A stretch of 64,000 nucleotides of DNA from Clostridia bacterium (GTDB taxonomy: Bacteria; Bacillota; Clostridia; Christensenellales; Borkfalkiaceae), in the NCBI GenBank assembly GCA_900770945.1, contig CAAGME010000041.1, forward strand, positions 42,174 to 106,173. The letters run 5' to 3'. The stretch's first letter is position 1. Each line of letters begins with the position of its first letter. Below, in pieces: positions 40,256 to 47,177 of the stretch. The notes beneath the pieces were generated by a model. That model was not told the DNA's origin, did not search any database, and saw only the letters and a list, made by a program, of their open reading frames with translations. The position numbers and the translations under genes are program-made.

Positions 40256-42177
40256 TATTTTTTTCCTGCCAATTTTTTATTGAGTTTGCCGGAAACCGCT
40301 TCGGCAACAAGGTTGAGCGCGAGAACGACCACTATAAGCACTACGGCAGTCGCATATGCCTCGTTCATGTGCAAACCTTCCTGCGAAAGGTCGTACAAGG
40401 CTACCGCTAAAGTCGCTCCGCTTTTTAAAGGCGAATTAGGAATGCCTTTGATTATAGAACCGGTTGTGTATATAAAAGGCGCGGATTCGGAAACCACTCT
40501 GCCTATCGTAAGTATTATCGCCGAGGTTATGCCCGGGAGCGCGGACGGCAAAACGACTTTAAAGATAGTGCGGAGCTTACCCGCGCCGAGCGCAAGCGAG
40601 CCTTCTCTAAGACTGTCCGAAACCGACTTCAAACTTTCTTCCGTGGAGCGAACCACCGTTGGCAAAAGCATCATGCTTATGGTACAGACGCCCGCTATAA
40701 TACTGCTCGAACCCGTGAAAAGTTTTACGAAAGTTATCATACCGAAAAGCCCGTAAACTATCGACGGAACGCCGCTCAAAACGTCAATCGCAAGCCTTAT
40801 CGTCTTAACGAAAAAATTATCCTTTTTTGCGTATTCGTTAAGGAAAATCGCCGTCATTATTCCTATCGGCACGGAAATGGCTATACTCAGAACCACCACC
40901 CAAAGAGTGGTAATTATCGACGGCAAAATCGTAACCTTATCGCCGCCGAAAACGTATTCGCCGTACAGCAAAGACGGTTCTTTAAAAATGAACGGCAAGC
41001 CTTTGACGAATATGAATCCTATAACGAGCGCGAGCGCAAGCGCGGAAGCCCCGCCGAATACATACGCCGTAACGCTACCGATAACATGCGATTTTATTTT
41101 GAACTTAAAGCCTTCCCACGCCGCTTTCAGGTTTACAAAAAAGCCCTTTAACAGCCTTATAGGCTTACTTTCGGCAATCGCGGCAAGCTTTTCACGTATG
41201 GCAGAAAAGAACTTTTTAACCGCGCCGACAAAGCCTTTACTTTCATTTTTCTCTTTTCCTTCGCTTGTCTTTTTTACAGAGTGTTTAGTAACCCCTACGA
41301 CGGCTTTTTTTGCGACGAAGTTGAAAACGAGGTTGACCACAAGCACGAATATCAACAGCACGACGCCGCAAGCTATAAGCGCGCCTTCCTGGAGTTCGCC
41401 CGCATAGCCCATTTCGATAACGATATTGGCGGTCAGCACACGGAAAGATTTGAAGAGCGAATCGGGGTAAGAAACGCCGTTGCCGGCAACCATGACTACC
41501 GCCATGGTTTCGCCCAAAGCCCTGCCTATCCCGAGAATAAGCGAAGCGGTAACGCCGGATTTAGCCGCGGGACTCATAACTTTGAAAACCGTTTGCGAAT
41601 GTGTTGCGCCGAGTGCAAGGGAGCCTTCGTAATAACTTTCCGGCACCGCTTCGAGGCTCGTTTTGGAAAGAGAAACGACGGTCGGTAAAATCATTATTCC
41701 CAAAATCAGCGAGGTCGCAAGCAGACCGCAACCGTTGTTAGGGGCGATAAAAGAAAGCATAGGCAACAAGAACGCTATTCCGAAAAAACCGTACACAACG
41801 CTCGGTATGCCCGCGAGCAAGTTGATAACCGACGAAAACGCTCTTTTGAGCTTTTCGGGGCAATAGAACGCGATAAAAATCGCCGTAAAGTACCCGGAAA
41901 CTCCGCCCACTAAGAGCGCGCCGATTGTTGCGGCAAGGCTCGACACAATCATTTTGAAAACGCCGTACGAACCGCTCATCGCGCCCGCATAGGTATCTTC
42001 TTTTGCAGACGACCAGTTGTCGCCGAACAAAAAGTCGAAGAACCCAATCTTTTTGAACGCGGGGAAACTGTTTATTATAAGAAAAGCGAAAATCGCCGCG
42101 ACGGAGATTGCGCAAACAACCGCCGCCCCGGCAAATGCCGCCTTCCCGATATTGTCTTTTACTTTGCGGGAAACCAT
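40255..42177 (-). CDS. pstCA: Fused phosphate ABC permease PstC-PstA
   Basis: A 640-aa protein holding both membrane subunits normally made from two genes. The PstC-like half (about 1-295) has the EAA-type loop 'VPESYYEGSLALGATHSQTV'. A basic 70-residue linker with 'KKTSEGKEKNESKG' follows. The PstA-like half (about 365-640) has 'SVSDSLREGSLALGAGKLRT'. Each half has about six helices. It lies between pstS (10 bp) and pstB (overlapping by a base). Fusion would fix a 1:1 ratio. Confidence 0.93.
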   Translation of the reverse strand: MVSRKVKDNIGKAAFAGAAVVCAISVAAIFAFLIINSFPAFKKIGFFDFLFGDNWSSAKEDTYAGAMSGSYGVFKMIVSSLAATIGALLVGGVSGYFTAIFIAFYCPEKLKRAFSSVINLLAGIPSVVYGFFGIAFLLPMLSFIAPNNGCGLLATSLILGIMILPTVVSLSKTSLEAVPESYYEGSLALGATHSQTVFKVMSPAAKSGVTASLILGIGRALGETMAVVMVAGNGVSYPDSLFKSFRVLTANIVIEMGYAGELQEGALIACGVVLLIFVLVVNLVFNFVAKKAVVGVTKHSVKKTSEGKEKNESKGFVGAVKKFFSAIREKLAAIAESKPIRLLKGFFVNLKAAWEGFKFKIKSHVIGSVTAYVFGGASALALALVIGFIFVKGLPFIFKEPSLLYGEYVFGGDKVTILPSIITTLWVVVLSIAISVPIGIMTAIFLNEYAKKDNFFVKTIRLAIDVLSGVPSIVYGLFGMITFVKLFTGSSSIIAGVCTISMMLLPTVVRSTEESLKSVSDSLREGSLALGAGKLRTIFKVVLPSALPGITSAIILTIGRVVSESAPFIYTTGSIIKGIPNSPLKSGATLAVALYDLSQEGLHMNEAYATAVVLIVVVLALNLVAEAVSGKLNKKLAGKK

Positions 42178-42187
42178 TGTTTTATCC

Positions 42188-43129
42188 TTACTTTATTTCC
42201 GTGAACTTAGTTATTTTCGCGGTGTAAATTTCGAAGAGCTGTTTGAGCGTAAGATTTTCGATAAGGGTGTTCTTTTTGTTTACGATAACCGCAACAGCGT
42301 CGTAGCAGATATTGAAGCTTTTTACCTTTTCGTCCTTGACAGCCGCCGAAGAAAGCCCTATTACGTTGCCTTTCGTATCTCCTTTAACGGCTTTCGTTCC
42401 TTTAGAAGAGCCTTCGAGTTCGATGTCGAAAACGTCTTCCGCATTGACGTTATAGAGCTTAGCATAGGAAGCCGCCGCTTCGGTGATAACTTCTTTCATA
42501 GAAGTCGAACCGCGGATTACTATCTTATCGCCGTCGGGAAGCTTGTCAAGCTTTGTATAAGTACCCACGGGAATTTCCGCTTCGCCTTCGTTGGCGCGGA
42601 GCTTAGCGTCTTCAAGGAAGATAACGCCGTGCTTTTCGCAGTCCTCTTTAACGGAAGAACTTTCGAGATATTTTACAAAGTCGGCAGCTTTCCCGCTCAT
42701 CGTGACATTCTTATTCGTCATAACAACGAAAGGTCTCTGAATTTTATAGGTCTTGTCAAGAACGGTAGCTTTGCTCGGGGCAACGCCGTCAACCTTTACT
42801 ACCTTAACGGTGTCGTCCACGGAGCCGAACGAGATGTAGCCTATCGCCTGCGGGTCGGACTGAACTTTGGACTTGACAACGCCCGTGGAACTGATTTGTT
42901 CGGCAGCGGAAGACGTAAGAAAATGCTTCTCACCCTTTTCGTCTTTAAACTGTAATTTCTGTTCGCCGTCGGTTACGACGGTGTCAAAAGCTTCTCTCGT
43001 ACCGCTTGCGGTATCTCTTGCGATAATGGAAATGTTTTTGCCCGGATTAAACTCAACCGAGCAACCGGTGAACGTTGCAAGCGTTACCGTTGCGACAACG
43101 CCCGCTAAAATTGCCAATAATTTTTTCAT
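42188..43129 (-). CDS. pstS: Phosphate-binding lipoprotein PstS with swapped halves
   Basis: A 313-aa lipoprotein (lipobox 'ATFTGC'). The first half carries 'ISIIARDTASGTREAFDTVV' and 'SDPQAIGYISFGSVD', which in standard PstS belong to the C-terminal half. The second half carries 'IVIRGSTSMKEVITEAAASY' and 'CYDAVAVIVNKKNTL...LTLKQLFEIYTAKITKF', which are normally N-terminal. The protein therefore looks circularly permuted. I recall the same order in other clostridial PstS-type proteins, so it may be a lineage trait. It heads the pst operon behind a Pho box. Confidence 0.88.
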   Translation of the reverse strand: MKKLLAILAGVVATVTLATFTGCSVEFNPGKNISIIARDTASGTREAFDTVVTDGEQKLQFKDEKGEKHFLTSSAAEQISSTGVVKSKVQSDPQAIGYISFGSVDDTVKVVKVDGVAPSKATVLDKTYKIQRPFVVMTNKNVTMSGKAADFVKYLESSSVKEDCEKHGVIFLEDAKLRANEGEAEIPVGTYTKLDKLPDGDKIVIRGSTSMKEVITEAAASYAKLYNVNAEDVFDIELEGSSKGTKAVKGDTKGNVIGLSSAAVKDEKVKSFNICYDAVAVIVNKKNTLIENLTLKQLFEIYTAKITKFTEIK

Positions 43130-43167
43130 AGTGTTTGTAAACTCCTTTATTTCGTTTTTGTGCCTAC

Positions 43168-43233
43168 ATTATACCCCTTTCAAAAACATTTAACAGTCTG
43201 TTTTTTGTAAAAAGAATGTAAAGTTTTTGTAAA
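43168..43233 (-). promoter_or_regulatory. pst promoter with Pho box
   Basis: On the minus strand three TTTACA repeats (43228-43233, 43217-43222, 43206-43211) are spaced exactly 11 bp apart, the layout of the Bacillus PhoP box. They lie just upstream of a poor -35 (CTGTTA, 43191-43196), a 17-bp spacer and a perfect TATAAT (43168-43173). This is the form of a PhoP-dependent promoter. Confidence 0.8.
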
Positions 43234-43312
43234 GTCGTAAAAATTTTTTGTTTTCCTTTATTAAGCATGCGCAAAACCTTATCCGCATATTATAATCGAG
43301 TTATAATCGAGC

Positions 43313-43347
43313 GCAAAAAAGAAGAGGAACACGCCGATTCCTCTTCA
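43313..43347 (-). terminator. Terminator after the small secreted-protein gene
   Basis: On the minus strand GAAGAGGAA and TTCCTCTTC enclose an 8-nt loop, then TTTTTT. Confidence 0.88.
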
Positions 43348-43406
43348 AATTGTATATATGGTTTTCTTGTTGGTGTTTTACGCCGAAACCGTACAATTTA
43401 CGCAAG

Positions 43407-43601
43407 TTATAGTGCCGTTCGTGTTAAGATTATTTCAATATCCGTAGTTATATTAACCGTTGTTTTCCCGCCCGACGTATATGTATCAATCGGCTCTTCT
43501 ACTGCCTCAACTCTACTAACAAATGTAAGTGATAAAGTCAAAGATATAATAGTCAATACGGCAAACATGCATATTATAAGTTTTTTTCTTAAAGTTTTCA
43601 T
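43407..43601 (-). CDS. Small secreted protein
   Basis: A 64-aa ORF with a basic start (MKTLRKKL), a long hydrophobic core and a likely cleavage after VEA near residue 33. That leaves a mature peptide of about 30 aa rich in Thr and Ile ('TYTSGGKTTVNITTDIEII'). AGAGGAG precedes the ATG and a terminator follows. It lies 24 bp after the 231-aa membrane protein gene, so they are probably co-transcribed. No family recognised. Confidence 0.6.
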   Translation of the reverse strand: MKTLRKKLIICMFAVLTIISLTLSLTFVSRVEAVEEPIDTYTSGGKTTVNITTDIEIILTRTAL

Positions 43602-43625
43602 CGTTTTTTTACTCCTCTTTTTTAG

Positions 43626-44321
43626 TTATAAATCAAAATGGCTTTTAGGTACGAAATATGCGCCAAAATACGGATATGCAAAAGTTGCGCTTTCCGGAAT
43701 ATATTTGAATTCTTTCATATCCATAAGATTAAGATACTTATCACCTCTTTTTACAGCAGGAATTAAAGTATCGCGATACTTGCCTTGTTTTATTGTGAGA
43801 AAATATCTTTTCTCGTCTTTTATATCGGCAACTTTGTACGGACTATCTTTATAATAAATTCTTTCGCCCGCTTCGTTTGTTTCCCACTTTATACTATCCT
43901 CTGAGGACGAAGTTTGCGTCGTATCGATATACTCATAACGACTCCATCCGTCAACTTCACACCTTGTATACATGCCGTTTAAGCCTTTGTAATTTAAATT
44001 CCGTTCGTTAATTTTTATCCATACAAAACCATACGGCTTAAATTCAACGATACAATAGTGCATTTCTTCGTTTTGGTCGTAAAGAGGAAACAGGTCGTAG
44101 CTCGTGTAATAAAAACCGCCGTTTTCATGACGTTTTTCTACTAACTCACTTATCCTTTTCAAATGCTGTTCTTCGGTATAATACGAAGCGGCATTTTCTT
44201 TTTTTGTCGCTTCGATAACAAATTGAGTTGCCCACACAGCCACAGGCGTAAGCAATGCGATAACGACCGCAAGCACAACGCATAAAATTACAATTTTTTT
44301 CTTACTTTTTGTCTTTTTCAT
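43626..44321 (-). CDS. Membrane-anchored protein of unknown function
   Basis: A 231-aa protein with a basic N-terminus (MKKTKSKKK) and one membrane helix (about residues 10-34), then an outside domain rich in Tyr, Trp and charged residues ('YIDTTQTSSSEDSIKWETNE'). No enzyme motif was seen. CGGAGAA precedes the ATG. Its codon use is more AT-rich than nearby housekeeping genes, which hints at an accessory origin. Confidence 0.6.
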   Translation of the reverse strand: MKKTKSKKKIVILCVVLAVVIALLTPVAVWATQFVIEATKKENAASYYTEEQHLKRISELVEKRHENGGFYYTSYDLFPLYDQNEEMHYCIVEFKPYGFVWIKINERNLNYKGLNGMYTRCEVDGWSRYEYIDTTQTSSSEDSIKWETNEAGERIYYKDSPYKVADIKDEKRYFLTIKQGKYRDTLIPAVKRGDKYLNLMDMKEFKYIPESATFAYPYFGAYFVPKSHFDL

Positions 44322-44458
44322 TTTATTAGTTCTCCGTAATTATTTTTAGTTAAAAGTCCGCACGTAAAAAGCTTATCCTTTATTACGTGCGGCATATCAA
44401 ATCAATTTGTTCATTTTTCCACCTCATTTACTCTTCTCTTTTGGTTTTAGCTTTAAAA

Positions 44459-44531
44459 AGTGCTAAGTTATTGCCGAGCGCGATTGCATTTTTTTGCATA
44501 CCTTCGGCAAAAGCGATAAAAATTTAGCACT
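44459..44531. other. Long stem-loop with CIRCE-like arms
   Basis: AGTGCTAA (44459-44466) and TTAGCACT (44524-44531) are the arms, with TGCCGA/TCGGCA and TGCA/TGCA pairing inside. The outer arms equal the CIRCE half-sites bound by HrcA, but the usual 9-bp gap is here 57 bp, so HrcA binding is doubtful. On the minus strand the right arm is followed by TTTTT, so it may be a terminator or leader element before the 231-aa gene. The gene-free stretch 44322-44991 also holds a terminator and a tandem repeat. Confidence 0.5.
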
Positions 44532-44618
44532 CACTCCCTTTTCTCGTTTTTATTGTATCATACGCTTTTTTGTTTGTCAATACTTTTTCAAAAATTTAAT
44601 ATAGAAAATATTTTTGAA

Positions 44619-44642
44619 CAAAAAAAGCGGCGATTGCGCCGC
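44619..44642 (-). terminator. Intrinsic terminator
   Basis: On the minus strand GCGGCG-CAAT-CGCCGC is followed by TTTTTTTG. It would end transcripts coming through trmL and the structured repeat. Confidence 0.85.
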
Positions 44643-44654
44643 GTTTCATAATAA

Positions 44655-44970
44655 CGGAAGTTTTGTCTGAAAGCGCACGAAGTGCATTTTCAAGCAAAAC
44701 TGACGAAATTTCAAACAAGAAGGGCAAAAACCTGAGTTTTTGCGTTAAACCCGCAAGGGTTTTTCAAGTTTTTGATGTCAAGCAAAAACTTAGCTTCTTA
44801 TAGTTTATAATATCGGAAGTTTTGTCTGAAAGCGCACGAAGTGCATTTTCAAGAAAAACCGACGATATTTCAAACGAGAAGCGCAAAAACGCAAGTTTTT
44901 GCAAAAATCCGCAAGGATTTTCAAGTTTTTGACGTCAAGCAAAAACTTAACTTCTTATAGTTTATAATAT
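44655..44970 (+). repeat. Tandem 159-bp structured repeat, two units
   Basis: Two direct copies (44655-44813 and 44814-44970) are roughly 90 percent alike by eye. Each can form, on the plus strand, GCAC-GAA-GTGC, a GCAAAAAC/GTTTTTGC stem (loop CTGA in unit 1, GCAA in unit 2), an AAACCC-GCAA-GGGTTT stem that is AAATCC-GCAA-GGATTT in unit 2, and AAGTTTTTG/CAAAAACTT. The last pair of stems differs by a compensatory change. GCAA loops are GNRA tetraloops. Each unit ends with TTTATAATAT. It looks like a structured RNA or element, not a protein gene. Confidence 0.75.
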
Positions 44971-44991
44971 GTAAACGTATAACATACCGAT

Positions 44992-45501
44992 TTACGTTAT
45001 GTCCGGTTCTTCGCGACCGGTGAGAAAGCCTTTTATGTTAAGGTTTTCAAAGCCCTGTTGGCGGAGAGCTTCGTACAAAACTATCGCGACGGAGTTTGAA
45101 AGATTGAGCGAACGCAAATCGCCCCACATGGGTATGCGCAGGGTAGAATCGTAATATTTTTCCAAAAGTTTTTCGTTTAGTCCTCGCGTTTCCTTGCCGA
45201 AAACGAGAAAATCGCCGTCTTTAAACTTTACGTCCGAGTAGACCTTTGCGCCTTTTGTAGAAAGAAAATAAAAATTATCGCCCGTGTAATACTTTTCGAT
45301 TAGTTCGCCTATTCCGTCGTAATAACGGATATCGAGATATTGCCAATAATCGAGCCCCGCGCGTTTTAAAGCCTTATCCGACACGTCGAACCCGAGCGGC
45401 TTTACGAGGTGCAAAGCAGACCCCGTTGCGGCGCATGTGCGCGAGATGTTTCCCGTATTTTGCGGGATTTCCGGTTCCACGAGAACTATATTGAATTTCA
45501 T
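44992..45501 (-). CDS. trmL: tRNA (cytidine/uridine-34-2'-O)-methyltransferase TrmL
   Basis: A 169-aa SPOUT methyltransferase. The opening 'FNIVLVEPEIPQNTGNISRTCAATGSALHLVKPLGF' region and the trefoil-knot blocks 'LVFGKETRGLNEKLL' and 'IPMWGDLRSLNLSNSVAIVLYEALRQ' are those of TrmL. It methylates the ribose of the wobble base in some leucine tRNAs. The length is typical. It is followed by the structured tandem repeat on its 3' side. Confidence 0.93.
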   Translation of the reverse strand: MKFNIVLVEPEIPQNTGNISRTCAATGSALHLVKPLGFDVSDKALKRAGLDYWQYLDIRYYDGIGELIEKYYTGDNFYFLSTKGAKVYSDVKFKDGDFLVFGKETRGLNEKLLEKYYDSTLRIPMWGDLRSLNLSNSVAIVLYEALRQQGFENLNIKGFLTGREEPDIT

Positions 45502-45546
45502 TGTTACTCCTTGTCCGCCGTAGCGCGTTTTTTAGCGCGCCGCGGT

Positions 45547-46194
45547 TTATCTTTTTATCTTTGTATAACTTAACGCAAAGTTTTTTGTCACGGGAATTTT
45601 GATTTTGCCGAAAACGTCTTTGCCGGAAGCTATTATCTCCCCGCCGCTTTTTGCCGCATATAATCCTTTCTTCGTTAAAACGGCAACACCCGCGCGATAG
45701 ATATACGCCGCGGCGGAAACGAAAGTTGAAGCGTTAAACTCCGAAAAGTCCGCCGATAAGTCGATTATCACGTCGTTTTGCTTTGACAGAACCGACAAAC
45801 AATCGGGGTCGGCAACGTCCTTTTCAACGCATAGCCCCACGCGCAAATCGCCGTCAACCGTAACGCTTTTGTACCCGTACCCGGGCGAAAATTCTTTGTC
45901 GAATATACGGTTTTGGTCGGCAATGAATAAGAGCTTTCCGCCGCCGAAAGCCACAACCGAACGCCTTTTTACACCGAAGTCATCGGTATCGGTTAAAAAG
46001 AAAGTAAATCGCGCAAACGTAGACAAAGCCGCCCAACGCCTTAAAGAAGCTCCGCCTTTCAGTTCCTCTTTCACGTTAAAAACTACGCCGTTCTTTTCGA
46101 TAACGGCAAGCACGTCACAGTCGGAAAAACCCCTCATGTTTAAACGGGAAAAATCGTCCGCGACGATATAACCCAATAAAATATCGTTCCGCAT
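45547..46194 (-). CDS. Nitrilase-superfamily-like protein, divergent
   Basis: A 215-aa protein with a weak nitrilase-like pattern. 'ADQNRIFDKEFSPGYGYKSV' stands where the family has its Lys and pre-Cys blocks. 'RVGLCVEKDVADPDCLSVL' stands where the catalytic Cys motif would be, and 'QNDVIIDLSADFSEF' follows. I take the ATG at 46194 as start; a longer TTG-start reading overlaps dus and has no ribosome-binding site. The promoter at 46203-46232 would begin transcription almost at this ATG, so the mRNA may be leaderless. Function uncertain. Confidence 0.45.
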   Translation of the reverse strand: MRNDILLGYIVADDFSRLNMRGFSDCDVLAVIEKNGVVFNVKEELKGGASLRRWAALSTFARFTFFLTDTDDFGVKRRSVVAFGGGKLLFIADQNRIFDKEFSPGYGYKSVTVDGDLRVGLCVEKDVADPDCLSVLSKQNDVIIDLSADFSEFNASTFVSAAAYIYRAGVAVLTKKGLYAAKSGGEIIASGKDVFGKIKIPVTKNFALSYTKIKR

Positions 46195-46202
46195 AGCAAT
46201 AT

Positions 46203-46232
46203 ATAATATGCGGAAAAAGTACGTTTTGTCAA
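46203..46232 (-). promoter_or_regulatory. Promoter next to a possible leaderless start
   Basis: On the minus strand: TTGACA (46227-46232), 18-bp spacer, TATTAT (46203-46208), then only 8 nt to the ATG at 46194. No Shine-Dalgarno is present. Confidence 0.6.
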
Positions 46233-46235
46233 AAA

Positions 46236-47177
46236 CTATTTTATTTCGGCTTGCTCGAAAACGTCGATAAGTTCTTCGCAAGTTTTAGCGGCGAACGCGC
46301 GCACCTTTAAGCTTTTAGCGTTGCGAGCGTTTTTCAGATACAACGCCGCTTGCTTACGGAAATATTTTGCTGCAGCCTCGTCGGGCATAAACTCTTTCAG
46401 AAGTGAAATGTGCTTTTTAATGAGCTGTTTTTTATCGGGCAGGACTCCGCCCGTAAGCTCGGAAATAAGCCATGGTTTTTCAAGCGCGCCGCGCGCAAGC
46501 ATAACGCCGTCCGCTCCGCTTTTTTCCATGGCGTTTTCGGCGTCCTCTTTCGTGAATATTCCGCCGTTGAAAATAACGGGGATTCTTATCAGTTTTTTAA
46601 GATTTTTTACCGCGGCAAAGTCAGGCGTTCCGCTGTAAAAATCTTCGCGATACCTTGCGTGAACCGTAAGCATTTGCGCGCCCGCACCCTCTACGCGTTT
46701 TGCAAGCTCGTCTACAACGCTCTCGCCCCTTTTTACGCCGAGCCGAGTTTTAACGGTGATTATTTTGCCGCTTTTTGCGCATTCTTCGACTATTTTTTCG
46801 GCAAGCGGAAGGTTGTTTAAAAGTGCGCTACCCTCGCCGTTGTTGTAAACCTTAGGCACGGGACAGCCCATATTCACGTCGATTATATCAAAACCTTCAA
46901 GATATTTGCTTTCGCACGCTTCACGCATGAAAAACGGATCGCAACCGAAAATCTGCGCGCATTTTATACTTTCGACGTCGCTCGTTTTCGTGAGTAGCGA
47001 AGTTTGCGCGGGCGAAAAATGCAAGCCCTTTGCGCTTATCATCTCGGTAAAGCAAAGCCCCGCCCCGAGGGACGAACAAATATAGCGGAACGCGTAATCG
47101 CTGAACCCCGCAAGCGGCGCGACAAAAACGTTGTTTTTAGTCGATAATCGACCTATATCAAGACTTTTTAATTTCAT
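46236..47177 (-). CDS. dusB: tRNA-dihydrouridine synthase (Dus)
   Basis: A 313-aa flavin enzyme that reduces uridines in tRNA. Family blocks seen: 'VFVAPLAGFSDYAFR', 'QIFGCDPFFMREAC', 'DIIDVNMGCPVPKVYNNGEGSALL' (catalytic Cys in NMGCP), 'VHARYREDFYSG' and 'IPVIFNGGI'. It overlaps mazG by 20 bp. Its first codons contain the palindrome GTCGATAATCGAC (47140-47152), related to the 12-mer motif. Confidence 0.92.
   Translation of the reverse strand: MKLKSLDIGRLSTKNNVFVAPLAGFSDYAFRYICSSLGAGLCFTEMISAKGLHFSPAQTSLLTKTSDVESIKCAQIFGCDPFFMREACESKYLEGFDIIDVNMGCPVPKVYNNGEGSALLNNLPLAEKIVEECAKSGKIITVKTRLGVKRGESVVDELAKRVEGAGAQMLTVHARYREDFYSGTPDFAAVKNLKKLIRIPVIFNGGIFTKEDAENAMEKSGADGVMLARGALEKPWLISELTGGVLPDKKQLIKKHISLLKEFMPDEAAAKYFRKQAALYLKNARNAKSLKVRAFAAKTCEELIDVFEQAEIK

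Noticed and set aside
44655..44970. Insertion sequence
   Set aside because: The two copies are tandem direct repeats without a transposase frame or terminal inverted repeats.
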